Below are positions 33,772-44,244 of a stretch of 64,000 nt of DNA, in pieces. The notes under the pieces are model-generated. The model was given only the letters and a program-made list of their open reading frames with translations, searched no databases and was not told the DNA's origin. Position 1 is the stretch's first letter. Each line of letters begins with the position of its first letter. A program made the translations under genes and the position numbers. The stretch is from Brettanomyces bruxellensis (lineage: Eukaryota; Ascomycota; Pichiomycetes; Pichiales; Pichiaceae), in assembly GCF_011074885.1 (NCBI RefSeq), contig NC_054686.1, positions 930,001 to 994,000 of the forward strand, in the 5' to 3' direction.

Positions 33772-35433
33772 TCATAAATTGTCACGGCCAGAAAGTCGGA
33801 GAGCATCTTTAAATGAGCTCATAACACAATCCGGAACGCCGACACCATCTGCGAAAGTCATTCCACCAAATGAAAGATTTCCGTTGAACTCATTTTCAGC
33901 CAATTTCCAGGCCTTGGCCTTCAAGTCCAAATATCCAACATTATACTGAGGTATAGCATTGTTCACAAATCCAACCTCAATTCGAGCATCATCTCCAAGA
34001 TTAACGCCGAGAACCTCGTCCATTTTTCTCAAAACGATCTGCTTTATTTCGTTTTCGGATGGAAGCTTTGCAACCTTGTCATACTTTGCACCTCCGATCA
34101 TGAATGTAACTTTAGTGTATGGATCTTTAATTGGAGAATCAGCTTTTAGTACTTCGCCGGCCAGCTCGTCAAGCTGCTTTTTCTCAACAGGCTTGTTTGA
34201 TTCCAACACGCTTGTAATCTTTTCCGATGCGAATATCGGCTTGGCACTGTGTTCAACATCAGAGTCAAATATCACTCCTAACAGCTTATCCTCGTCTGCA
34301 GAGGCATTAGGAACCAAAAAGCCAAATCCTGTCCTTGGAAGCACATTCTGGTTTGGCACGTAGACATTGGCAAGTGTAACAGTGGTGTATTTTAGTGGGG
34401 AGACGAGTTTTGCAAAGTCTGGGCTCTTGAGCATGCGAGACAACGCCTGAACATTGATTGTAGACCTCACATGATCGAACTGTTCCTCAGCAGAGTTATT
34501 CTTGAGACTGATTTTACCGTTTGGCAAAGGCTTGATGTCCGAGACCTTAGACTCAAACTTGAACTCAACGTTTGGTGGCATATTGGCATAAATGGCCTTC
34601 GGTAACGTTTCGAGACCTCCACTCAATAGCGTCATTGGAAAATTCCGTAGATATTGAGACATCTTGAGTAAATTCAGCCTTGGCTGGAACTCCTTCTCGT
34701 ACAACTGGAGATATGGACTTATCTGTGGTTGCTTTTCCGAGGTTTTCTTCTTTCCAAACACGGATTTACCAAACATGTATCTACATATTGAAGCGTTTTT
34801 CGACTCTATATCGGCCAGCTTCGGCATTACTGCTTTGACACTTAGCTGAGTTCCATCTGCAGCATATATGCCATTCATAATTGCCGAAAAGAGGTTTCTC
34901 CACATCTTCTTGCCGAAATGCCGCGTGACAAACTCGTCAACAGTCTCCTCCTTTTGCGCTTTCTTCATAGTAAACATCTCACGACCAATCGCAGACGGAA
35001 TAGACCGTCCAATACCATCGAGAACAAACTTCAGGGTAGTTTTGGAGTCATCTGGAACTTGTACAATATGAAATCCTCCGGATTTGCTCAATAGGTATTT
35101 CTTATTGGCCGCAGCATTAGCGTGAACTCCCTTAATGGTACTTCGCAACTTGAATTTGTCAAGTAGATCAAGCAATATCAAAGTTCCTTGACTGACGCCT
35201 CGAAGAGTTCGGGGTCCTTTTTCCAAAATTGTACTTTTTGCATCGCCAACTTTGGTTGGCTGCGATAAGATGTAGCCACCTGGCCTTTTGGATTGTTCAT
35301 AAACCTTTATCGACCAATCCGGATGGAGCTTGGCTAGAAAGTAGGAAAATGTCAATCCTGAAATTCCTGCACCAATCACTCCGATCCTGGCATTTTTCAC
35401 ACTACTTGGTATAGCTTGCTTAATAAGTGACAT
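33772..35433 (-). CDS. HEM14: Protoporphyrinogen oxidase
   Basis: 553 residues (539 aa in S. cerevisiae). The dinucleotide-binding motif RIGVIGAGISGLTFSYFLA lies at about 16-34, followed by the family blocks KRPGGYILS, EKGPRTLR and NLFSAIMNGIYAADG. Near the C-terminus are AIPQYNVGYLD and the FAD-contacting SFGGMTFADGVGVPDC. It oxidises protoporphyrinogen IX to protoporphyrin IX on the inner mitochondrial membrane, the penultimate haem step. The start at MSLIKQAIPSS was chosen because the 45-codon upstream extension lacks homology. A classical presequence is not evident; internal targeting is usual for this enzyme. Confidence 0.96.
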   Translation of the reverse strand: MSLIKQAIPSSVKNARIGVIGAGISGLTFSYFLAKLHPDWSIKVYEQSKRPGGYILSQPTKVGDAKSTILEKGPRTLRGVSQGTLILLDLLDKFKLRSTIKGVHANAAANKKYLLSKSGGFHIVQVPDDSKTTLKFVLDGIGRSIPSAIGREMFTMKKAQKEETVDEFVTRHFGKKMWRNLFSAIMNGIYAADGTQLSVKAVMPKLADIESKNASICRYMFGKSVFGKKKTSEKQPQISPYLQLYEKEFQPRLNLLKMSQYLRNFPMTLLSGGLETLPKAIYANMPPNVEFKFESKVSDIKPLPNGKISLKNNSAEEQFDHVRSTINVQALSRMLKSPDFAKLVSPLKYTTVTLANVYVPNQNVLPRTGFGFLVPNASADEDKLLGVIFDSDVEHSAKPIFASEKITSVLESNKPVEKKQLDELAGEVLKADSPIKDPYTKVTFMIGGAKYDKVAKLPSENEIKQIVLRKMDEVLGVNLGDDARIEVGFVNNAIPQYNVGYLDLKAKAWKLAENEFNGNLSFGGMTFADGVGVPDCVMSSFKDALRLSGRDNL

Positions 35434-35725
35434 TTTTTGGCTACTTGCAAGTTGAATTGTGCTTATCGATTGGAACACAACGTACTTTGTGAAGTGTAAA
35501 TAAACAAGGTTCTCAAATTTCCAATCCCAATCATTCCGGGCATTGATATATAATTTTTTGTAAACCAATAGATATCTTCCGAATTGATATACGAGAAACG
35601 ATAGAGGCCCGGCTATTTTACGACTTAAAAAAAAATGAAAGAGAGAAAAAAAAAGTGTTTTCCATAAAGCTTTAGCTACAACTCAAGACAACGTTAATCA
35701 ACAACATTTAGGAAAAATCAATAAT

Positions 35726-38700
35726 TTACACAACAATCTGTCGGCCATCACCATAATCGGAGCTGAATTGCTCAAACTCATTCTCAAGAGCGTCAAAAGT
35801 CATCAATTGGCTTGCTTTTTTATTCTGATCGTTACTTCCTAACGATATATCATTTCTCGAGCCAACAGCCTCGGTTCGAATTCCAACCGGACGTTTGATC
35901 AACCATCTATCATCAGTTTTCATCGTGTGCAACAAGTTGAAAATTATGAGATAGTTATCAACCAACAACTTAACGTCAGAGTACTCTTTTCTCTTCAGCT
36001 TGTCGGATGCTATACAGTTGAACCTGTATAATGACTCGGCAGCAGCTCGGTAGTCCCCCTCCTTCAAACGTAGAGCATAAGAAGTCCGGTAATACTTTAA
36101 AGCACTTTGCAAATCCCCTCCTGCTGCACTAGTTTCGCCTAGAGTGTAAATTAAATCATCAACTATATCAAAGTCCTCGTTAAACTGATACTTGAGAACT
36201 GCTGGCAACTCGTTCTGCTGGAACAGTTTGTAGACAAACTGCTTGATTGGATGCTCTCTGATCGATCTATCCATTTTGAGAATCGCATCGTAGGCCATCT
36301 GGAAGTTGTTAAGCTTTAGTGCCAACTCAAAGATCTTGGATACGATATCTGAGTCGTCTGATGCATCCTGTAGCTTATTTTTAGTTTCTAGGGCATCCAA
36401 AACGAACCTCAATGCCTCATTATCGGAGCCATTCGATTGCAAAATTAGGCCCAAGTTGTAGAAGTAGCTAGGCTTTGAATCCACTAAAAGAAGCGACGCT
36501 TTCGATTCAATCGGCTTAATTGAGTACTGCTCCTTCTCTGTGACCTTATCACTATACTCTGTGATGGCATCTGCTGCATCAACAAAATACTGATGCAACG
36601 TTGGGGAACAAAGTTTGAGAAGTACAAATCCTTTCAACACCTTTCCAACTGGGGAGTCCACATCTATAAATGAGGCAAAATACTCCAAAGTAGCAGCATT
36701 CGCATCTAAGGACAGCAAAGATGAGACGACATACAAAGTAAACTCATCCTGCAGTATTTCCTTGAATATGTTGGCCATCAACAAGTTGACACTTCCATTG
36801 CGGATTAGTGCACCTTTGCCGTACCGTTTTGCAATATAGTTGAACGGTATAGCATTTGAAGGATCGGTTGGTTTCTCAGTTACTAACTTTTCAGTATCGT
36901 TCAAAGACAACGAAAAGCTTGAAAGCACAAATTTAGTGTGCTTGTATAGTTTAAATGAGCTCTCAAAAAGCTCAATTGCAGGATCGCAAATGTCAACTGT
37001 CACCAAAACTAGCATCAATTCGAATGCCATCCGTTTCGCAAATCCAGCATTTATCCTTCCTTCTGATGCAAGTAAAAAGCGTCCGCAATCACTCCATGAA
37101 ACATTCTTGGCCGGCTCATAATCAAGAGGATTGAAAGTTATGAGGCGCAAAAGGAATTGTATGACGTTTAATGCATCCGGAATAGAGTTCAAGTTTTCTA
37201 ACAATTGTTGTATTGCCTGCTTTGTGATACACTTTGACACAACCTCACCGAATATCGACTCCATAAGCTTCGGTATGTTGACATCATCTGCGATATCAAG
37301 CTTTCCGTATATTTCCAAGAGCCCCGGAGACCCGAATTTGTTCTCATACTGCTTTAAGAGCTTCGCCAAAGAAAGTGCAACACTGTAACTTGTGTCTTCA
37401 ACCTGCAAAGCATTTCTCATACTTTCGGAAACCGATGCAGAGCCGGTACTGAGAGATCCTAGAAGTGAGTTTTTCTTAATAATACTGACACCGCGAACTT
37501 TCATAAGATACACAAAACTGTCATCCTCATCGAGACTCTGATCCAATAGTAATGAAACCAAGCTTCTGTCCGATTTAGCAATGTCTTCACAGACGTTTTT
37601 GAAACGTATCCATTGAACCTTGGACTCTTCAAGCTTGCCATTCATATTCACTGTTTTAAGAACTGCTTCTTTTAGCGATGTTGTCGAGTCATCTACCTTG
37701 AAATAACGACTGAATATGGTCAATGCACGCTTAATTGTATAAGCATCATACGGAACACCGTTAAATAATGCAAGTAAGCCAACGTTATTAAGCTTTTCGA
37801 TCGTAGATGCGTTTGAAACTTGTGCTTCAAAGTCTTGTTGCAAAAGTGACTGTGTTGCACGGATGGTCAAAGATTCGGACCATTCATCATCTATGCCATC
37901 TGCTATTTTTCCATGTTGAAGCAAGTAATTATCACCAAGACACCACAGAATCCACAACCTCAATTGGCCAGATCTGTCCACGATTTCATAACTGTGATAA
38001 AGCCATTTAGAACCAGAAAATGGTAATGCAATCTCTTTGAGCAGATCAAGTGTGTAATCTGGGTTGATTTTAAAAATGTACAATTTCCGCACAGTTGCCG
38101 GACCAACTATAGAGATTGTGTCTGTACCCAAGCTTTTTATAATTTGCTTTGGAGGATATTCACTAAATAGCAGCGAACTCGATTCGCCAGGTAAGTATTG
38201 TGAAAAAGATTGCTTCATCAAAAGTTTACCAGTGTTTAGAGACCATATTTGTAAATTCTTGTTGATGGAAATGGTTACAACACAATGCAAATTAGCAATG
38301 ACCACCGCATCAAGCACAGAATTGGTTGAAACATCAATTTCACCCACTTTGAGATGATCTGGAATGATACTCTGACCTTTGCCAAAAAATCTCTCTTTGA
38401 ATTTATCCAAGTACGACACGGAGGCCATCGGTATTATTTTCAAATCTTGGTTTGCTGCATCCCTCACTGTGAGAAACAAACTGCCGTCTGTCAGTGAAAC
38501 AACATTTGTTTTAGAATCAAGAGATTTCATAAAAAAGGTGCCTCTGAGATCAAAAGCAAAGGGCCTTGAACTGGTGTACCATTCTGAAAGATGCTGTATC
38601 TGCTGCTTCGAAGTTTCAAACTCACTTTCAACAAACCAGTTGAGAGATATGGACATTGAAACAAGATATCCCGCTTCTGTAATTAGATCAACTATAAGCG

Positions 38701-39070
38701 TATCCTGTTTATTTGCGGACTCAAGAATGGTAACACAATTACGCTTGACTGCATCTTGCAGCATCAACCGAATTGTATGATACTTGATATCTAAATTGTT
38801 GTTTAGAAGAACTGGTGAAAGAACTATTTCCTTTCGTGAAGGTAACACTCTGTAGGAAACAGTGTTGAAAAGTCGGTTTCCATACAATGTCTGATAAAAT
38901 TCACCAAAGAGTGTAGAATTTTCATTGTTGTTTTCATTATTGTACTGAGCTATTCCATTAAATGTCCCTGAGAGTTGGTGATTCCCTTGATCAGGTATTC
39001 TAATATCCAAACTGGAAATGGATGATGCTCTAATAGGAACCTCTATATAAGAGCAATCCAGACCACTCAT
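35726..39070 (-). CDS. NUP120: NUP120, nuclear pore Y-complex subunit
   Basis: 1,114 residues (1,037 aa in S. cerevisiae). The N-terminal half is beta-propeller-like and opens with a short SYIEVPIRASS segment. The C-terminal half is an alpha-helical stack with TPR-like patterns near the end (LGETSAAGGDLQSALKYYRTSYALRLKEGDY). The overall layout fits Nup120/Nup160, which forms one of the two short arms of the Y (Nup84) complex. Sequence identity in this family is low, so the call rests on size, the propeller-plus-helices layout and recognisable C-terminal blocks such as YRAAAESLYRFNC. No frame break is seen. Confidence 0.82.
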   Translation of the reverse strand: MSGLDCSYIEVPIRASSISSLDIRIPDQGNHQLSGTFNGIAQYNNENNNENSTLFGEFYQTLYGNRLFNTVSYRVLPSRKEIVLSPVLLNNNLDIKYHTIRLMLQDAVKRNCVTILESANKQDTLIVDLITEAGYLVSMSISLNWFVESEFETSKQQIQHLSEWYTSSRPFAFDLRGTFFMKSLDSKTNVVSLTDGSLFLTVRDAANQDLKIIPMASVSYLDKFKERFFGKGQSIIPDHLKVGEIDVSTNSVLDAVVIANLHCVVTISINKNLQIWSLNTGKLLMKQSFSQYLPGESSSLLFSEYPPKQIIKSLGTDTISIVGPATVRKLYIFKINPDYTLDLLKEIALPFSGSKWLYHSYEIVDRSGQLRLWILWCLGDNYLLQHGKIADGIDDEWSESLTIRATQSLLQQDFEAQVSNASTIEKLNNVGLLALFNGVPYDAYTIKRALTIFSRYFKVDDSTTSLKEAVLKTVNMNGKLEESKVQWIRFKNVCEDIAKSDRSLVSLLLDQSLDEDDSFVYLMKVRGVSIIKKNSLLGSLSTGSASVSESMRNALQVEDTSYSVALSLAKLLKQYENKFGSPGLLEIYGKLDIADDVNIPKLMESIFGEVVSKCITKQAIQQLLENLNSIPDALNVIQFLLRLITFNPLDYEPAKNVSWSDCGRFLLASEGRINAGFAKRMAFELMLVLVTVDICDPAIELFESSFKLYKHTKFVLSSFSLSLNDTEKLVTEKPTDPSNAIPFNYIAKRYGKGALIRNGSVNLLMANIFKEILQDEFTLYVVSSLLSLDANAATLEYFASFIDVDSPVGKVLKGFVLLKLCSPTLHQYFVDAADAITEYSDKVTEKEQYSIKPIESKASLLLVDSKPSYFYNLGLILQSNGSDNEALRFVLDALETKNKLQDASDDSDIVSKIFELALKLNNFQMAYDAILKMDRSIREHPIKQFVYKLFQQNELPAVLKYQFNEDFDIVDDLIYTLGETSAAGGDLQSALKYYRTSYALRLKEGDYRAAAESLYRFNCIASDKLKRKEYSDVKLLVDNYLIIFNLLHTMKTDDRWLIKRPVGIRTEAVGSRNDISLGSNDQNKKASQLMTFDALENEFEQFSSDYGDGRQIVV

Positions 39071-39927
39071 ATTTCCAATATAATTTTGCAGATTTTATTG
39101 TGCCAACCAAACGGGTTTACACCTAGGAATATCTAAAATGGATGTTTATAACGTAAAATAAAAAGAGAGCTTGTCAATCAAAACAATTTAGAGGTATCTC
39201 GAGTTCCTATTTTTATTTTTTTTTATTTTTTTATTTCAGCCAATCTGCATTTTATTTTTCTTGTCTCGGAATAAGCAGATCTGTGGAATAGCCAAACATG
39301 CTTTTATACCTGAAGTATCAAGCTGAACAAGAACAGAATATATATATCTATATCTATATCTTATCTTTGCTATAGAACTAGCTTGTCAAAATGAACGGTG
39401 AAACTTTTGAAACCAATCGCTTCTCGAATATTTTGAACATGTTGGTGAATCGTATTTTATCGACACTAAACTTGTCATGCAGTTAAGAATAAGCATAAAC
39501 GTAACAATGCCATAGACAACACAACACTCAAAGGCAGTGACTTGTACCTATTTGGTATTGTGTGAATTTGCCTTATATATGTGCTTATTCGCTAATCATA
39601 ATACTCAACCTTGTACCAGTAACCCACCCAATCCGGGTGATCTAATAATCCAAAGCAATCCCTACACCACTTTAATTTTCATTTCCTTGGGATTGAACTC
39701 ACTTACACTTTATGTAACCCGCACACAAATGAATTCTAATAATGAGGGTACCGTCGAAAAATCCAATAAAAAAAGAAAGATAATGTTTTTTGCAGGAGGA
39801 AAATTTTTTCGTGAAGTCATCCTTTATAACTAAAGCAATTTCTCGCTTCCTTCCCTGACAACTAACTTTCTCTTTTTCCTCTCAGTATACTTTTCTTCTC
39901 TGAGTAACAAATATGTTTTAGAATTAA

Positions 39928-40164
39928 TGTATTTTGTTTGTTAAGGTATGCTTTTCTGCTATATCCATATTGGGAGGTTTCGTCTGTGGAGGTAACATAA
40001 AAGCATATGATGATCACAACGCAAATAATATTCAAACTAGAGTATATGACCCATTTATTGGGTGTGATCTTAAAATGTCAACTGATAGGCTTTTTACCAA
40101 ACAGATGTTGTATGTTGAGGTTAATTCACTTTATACAGGGTTACTAACATCCCATTCAGCATAA
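39928..40164 (+). other. Coding-like fragment with weak DNA-polymerase-B resemblance
   Basis: An open frame without its own ATG until residue 50. It contains SILGGFVCGGNIKAY and, about 40 residues later, MLYVEVNSLYTG. Spacing and wording resemble the GG...DVNSLYP junction of protein-primed family B DNA polymerases found on linear plasmids, but the invariant Pro is missing and nothing else aligns. Splice-like sites (GTATGC at 39945, TACTAAC at 40142) overlap it. It may equally be chance. Treat as a lead only. Confidence 0.15.
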
Positions 40165-41403
40165 TTTTCATTTAAAATGAAAAAGTGGTAGTTGGTTCGT
40201 GTCTTATGAACTAGTAAGTATATCGAGCATGATCCAGCGTTTCTTTTTGATTTTAGAATATCAAAGCTTTTTATGATGATTCAAACTTTAAAAGCTGGAA
40301 TTACTGGCTGAATCTATATTTGTTGATAAACGAAGCACCAATACGCAACTGAAACATGCTTTTGATATTCTTCCATCATGCGGGAAATAGCTGGAAATTT
40401 TCGAAATCTTTCGATTTGATTGTTACTAACTGTTCTTAGATTTCGAGCATATTCATATTCATCTTGATGAAGCTATAAAGGATTATAAGCTCGTCAAAGG
40501 AATGGATGTAAGACTATTGCTAGTGCGTAACTATAGAGTTGACGTATACCGCTCCTTTGCATGACGATTTATAGCACTGGGCACTGATATATATGAGTGA
40601 CACTGCTTATTAAGTGAGCCTCAGAAACTCGCTGTTACTGATTTCGGGGTGCTTGTCAACGATAGTTTGTCTCTACTCTACTCTTCACATTATGCATCTT
40701 TTAGGCATATATCTATTTCTTCGATGGCTTAAAATTTGTTCTTCCTTTCTTTTTTCAAAAATATGTTTTTACCTTTGTGATCATTAAAGGATTAATGATC
40801 AAAGCTATGAATGGTAAGTATTTTCGCTTTTTCTGCATGATATTTTATTCCCTTTTTTTCACAACTTGAATGGTTCAGTTGATGATACCCTAGATGACGA
40901 GTCAGATTCGTGTTAAACGATGTTGATAACACTATTTTAATTACCATTCATGCCTTTCTGATGATTTACGCATTCAGGTTGTGATATTTTGCAGTGAAAT
41001 CAAAGGTAAAAAGATATCATTGGGTTCTGAAATATTAAGGGCGGCTAAAGTTACTTTGACGAATGCCAATTCTTGATTGGACAGAACTCTACGGTTTATT
41101 GCATTTCGTTTCTTTGGCTTAGGTACTAACAGAGGCATTTCTTTCAGTAAAAGGAAGTGATTTGCTACCCCAAAGTAAGAGAAAGCGAGGAAAAGGAACC
41201 AATTAATTGAGATGAATTTATCGCAGTCATAGGATGAAATTATCTTATATTAATGACAAGCATATGTCTGATACAATTTGAAGACAGGTATAATTCTGAT
41301 GACACTTATTAAGTGATATGCTCTTTTTGCTGTTCACTATGCTTGCTTTCTCGGATATCTTTATTTTTTCTGCAACATGGATGTTGCTGTTAGGATATAA
41401 GTC

Positions 41404-41571
41404 ATGCTCAAGTGTAGACGGAGTATGCCAAAAAAGCAGTGTCATGTATATGATGATTTGCACATTCTCACGACGGTCAACTGTAATTCTTGCAATGCAA
41501 GGATGTTTGATGATATTTCAGCTTTGACAAGCTGTGCTGCTGAAAGAGATACTGCTTTTTTGCTGCTGTAA
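41404..41571 (+). other. Short 55-codon frame, unrecognised
   Basis: An ATG-initiated frame (MLKCRRSMPKKQCHVYDD...) with a CNSC pair near residue 27 and balanced composition. No family recognised. It could be an exon or a relic; chance is not excluded. Confidence 0.15.
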
Positions 41572-41755
41572 AATGTGTAATGTAAAGTAGGGATTCCTGT
41601 TCGTGACTAGTTTCTAAACCTGAGTATATTGTTTGTTGCTTTTGGGTTCTCATCCTTCTTATGGTGCCTATAGTTTATTAATGATAACAGTGTAAATAAA
41701 TTGCTTCTTCATTATAGGTCAATGCTCAATTGACTTGTATTTGTGCTTTTTTCGC

Positions 41756-41911
41756 ATGAGTTCGGTGAGATTTCCTAATACTCCTGTGTACTTCGGTGTT
41801 TCGCGGTTTTTCAAGATCGGAGATAAACTCGAAACGGTATCTCTGAGACAATTAGTTGCTTTATTCACTTCGTTTGCGATGTTTACTTTGTTTACCTCAA
41901 TGCACATTTGA
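41756..41911 (+). other. Short 51-codon frame with a hydrophobic end, unrecognised
   Basis: Begins MSSVRFPNTPVYFGVSRFF and ends with a membrane-like stretch (LVALFTSFAMFTLFT). The opposite strand is open across the same DNA (41719-41907), and only one of the two can be meaningful. No family recognised. It lies about 130 bp before the Zn-cluster gene. Confidence 0.15.
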
Positions 41912-42036
41912 ACTAGTGCCCCTTGAAATTAATGCTATGGAAAGTTATTTTTCTTTCCTGACTCCACAATTGCACTTTCATTATCTCTTTCAGCATTTCC
42001 CTTAATTTTCTCCGGAAAGCATATCGACCGATAAGC

Positions 42037-43944
42037 ATGAGTACTATAAATAATTCAATTTTATCCACCTTGAAGGAGAAACCACAACGCTATAAAAAGC
42101 ACAGAAAGCACACTCGAGCAGCCAAAGCTTGTAGCAGCTGCCGAACCAAAAAAACCCGATGTCTCTGGGTTAATGGGACAGTGAAATGTTTGCGGTGCTT
42201 ATCTTTAAATATTCCGTGCTCACTGGAAAAGTCGCATGAATCGGTATCAAACACGGGAAAAGAAGAAGGGCAGCGGGAAGATTCGGGCATAGAAATCAGG
42301 GGGGATCGTGATAAGAGGTTGGACGAGATATCGGACGATGTCAAAAGCTTAATCGAGCTTTTCAAAAGGAGAGTACCTACTTCCCGAACTGAAATATTAC
42401 CAACGCTTGATATTGCACGAAACCAGTCGAAATTCTCGGAGTCGCATATTCCCATCAACATGACTGGCGATCTAAACGGAGTGGCATCAGCATCATCGAT
42501 GAATATGATGGCTATTCTGGCCATGAAGCAGAGTAATGGCAATGCAGTGGGGTTCGAAAACTCGTTACCACGCACAATTCTGGCTGGAATGGGGTATGTA
42601 GGCACAGAGTCTGCGATCCGATCTACGAACCCGGTCATTACCGGTATTTTGAGTCGGCAGGAAGGAACTGAGCTGCTAAGAATCTTTACAGACCGTTATG
42701 GACGTTGGATATCGTTTCCGGAGTCATACAAAACCGAGAATATATATGAAAAGACACTTTCCCGATGTCCGCTTCTCTTCACCGTTATGTGTGCCTTAGC
42801 ACTCAAGTACGGAGATCCGGTGCTGAAGGAAAGATGCTATTTGCGGCTTTTACGAGTAATTAAGTATGACCTTTCGCAAACAATGCTGAATCCGCCTCTC
42901 TGCCTTGAATACATCCAGGTGCTTGTCATACTTTCATTGTATGGCACAAACCTCAGCGAATCGTTGTCTGTGGATTTGTGTCTTGACAGCTGGGAACTTT
43001 CATCACAAGCTCTTTCTATATTCATGAAGATGAACAGACTTGGTCTCTACAGCAGATTGTACTCTGTGGAAGATGTCGAACCGGAATTTAACGAGTTGAC
43101 CGTTCATCGCATTTGGAATATCATGGTTCTCGTCCATTTGGCATACTGCCTTCTTCTGGGCAGAAAGTCCAACTTCTCTCTTGCCGTATTATGCACGAGA
43201 GATGTATCGCAGTTCGGCATGTCGACAAAATTCGACTATCGAATAGTGTCAGAGTGCTCGATCTACTCTGCAATCTACAAGTTCACAATACTAAACGCCA
43301 GCCGGCAGACAACAGTCGAGGAGATTGAGAATTGGATGCACCACTGGGATTTCATGTTTGGAAAACCCTTGAACCAGTTCATAGAGATCGATTTTCACTG
43401 GGTGTGGATTCTACTGTATCTGAAGGAAGGTGGCTTTACTTTCAATGGTCAATCTCTTTCCTTTACAGTTGCTGGAGATGCATCCAGCTCTGCTGAGGAT
43501 TCAAAGCTTCAGGCAATGGAAGATCACGCATACAAGATTCTGGAGCTAATAGATACCATCAAGGATGATTCATATTTTGCATTTCTCTCCGATCAGATCC
43601 ATCTAATAGTGTTTTTCGTGTCAATAGTATCGATTGAGTTGCTTTCTTACAGAATAAACAAGTCGAAAGAACTAATGACGGCAGTAAAAGAATCTGCTAC
43701 AGGGAAAGTACTAGTTCTACTATTACGATATATCTACAGGTTGCGTAAAGTTTCTACAACGAACGAGCATCCTTTCTTCAAATTCAGTACGATTCTTGAG
43801 CAGTCACTCACGTCAAAATTCAACAAACAGGATCTTGAAGCAACCGGACTGTATTCGGAAAATGCCGGAATATCGGGAACACCGTACACTTTCGAAGATC
43901 CCGGAGATGAAGAGGAAGAAGCTCAGGAATTAGGACAGTTATAA
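42037..43944 (+). CDS. Zn(II)2Cys6 fungal transcription factor
   Basis: 635 residues. A basic leader precedes the binuclear zinc cluster: Cys32, 35, 42, 51, 54 and 61 (C-x2-C-x6-C-x8-C-x2-C-x6-C), with RTKKTRCLW between. A low-complexity linker follows to about 190. A helical middle homology region typical of fungal regulators comes next (for example ILSRQEGTELLRIFTDRYGRWISFPES and a histidine-rich HHWDF segment). The C-terminus is acidic (EDPGDEEEEAQE) and could act as an activation domain. The target genes and orthologue are not recognised. It sits alone beside the 3 kb gene-poor block, so its regulon cannot be guessed from neighbours. Confidence 0.85.
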   Translation: MSTINNSILSTLKEKPQRYKKHRKHTRAAKACSSCRTKKTRCLWVNGTVKCLRCLSLNIPCSLEKSHESVSNTGKEEGQREDSGIEIRGDRDKRLDEISDDVKSLIELFKRRVPTSRTEILPTLDIARNQSKFSESHIPINMTGDLNGVASASSMNMMAILAMKQSNGNAVGFENSLPRTILAGMGYVGTESAIRSTNPVITGILSRQEGTELLRIFTDRYGRWISFPESYKTENIYEKTLSRCPLLFTVMCALALKYGDPVLKERCYLRLLRVIKYDLSQTMLNPPLCLEYIQVLVILSLYGTNLSESLSVDLCLDSWELSSQALSIFMKMNRLGLYSRLYSVEDVEPEFNELTVHRIWNIMVLVHLAYCLLLGRKSNFSLAVLCTRDVSQFGMSTKFDYRIVSECSIYSAIYKFTILNASRQTTVEEIENWMHHWDFMFGKPLNQFIEIDFHWVWILLYLKEGGFTFNGQSLSFTVAGDASSSAEDSKLQAMEDHAYKILELIDTIKDDSYFAFLSDQIHLIVFFVSIVSIELLSYRINKSKELMTAVKESATGKVLVLLLRYIYRLRKVSTTNEHPFFKFSTILEQSLTSKFNKQDLEATGLYSENAGISGTPYTFEDPGDEEEEAQELGQL

Positions 43945-44244
43945 CCACCTTCCGATAATAAATAAGTGTATTTTCTCATATAGAATAGATAGAAGTCGAA
44001 CGAAACATGAAAAGGGGAAAAAATTAAAGCGATATATAGGGAGTGTATTGCTAATATTCCAGTCATGACATTTCTTCACTGCTGCTAACAGCTAAGACAT
44101 GCATTATCGTAATACCTGTGCATTGCAAGTTTCAATATTTTCGTATCAGTAATATCAAGCATGCCCAAAAACTGTACTTATCATTAACATCCCGCAATTT
44201 TCCCAAAGTCTGTATGCCTACTGGCAAAATACAAATCATGCGGC

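Larger units (their letters stand above)
39071..42036. other. 3 kb gene-poor block, unexplained
   Basis: The longest stretch without a recognisable gene. It holds the NUP120 promoter (about 39071-39300, with T-runs) and the Zn-cluster gene promoter at the right end. Between them are several strong branch-point/acceptor signals (TACTAAC or ACTAAC with a nearby CAG/TAG at 40142-40159, 40423-40439 and 41124-41147; a GTAAGT donor at 40814). Short frames of natural-looking composition occur at 39729-39830, 39928-40164, 40442-40566, 41404-41571 and 41756-41911. None could be joined into a recognised protein. Possibilities are a fast-evolving intron-rich gene, gene relics, a spliced non-coding RNA or a centromere-type region. 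Confidence 0.5.

Noticed and set aside
35873..35884. GGTTCGAATTCC resembling a tRNA B-box
   Set aside because: Lies inside NUP120 coding sequence; no A-box, stems or anticodon arm around it.
39071..42036. Mating-type locus
   Set aside because: Considered because of intron-like signals and small exons, but no alpha-box, HMG-box or homeodomain motif (WFxNxR) was found on either strand and the usual flanking genes are absent.
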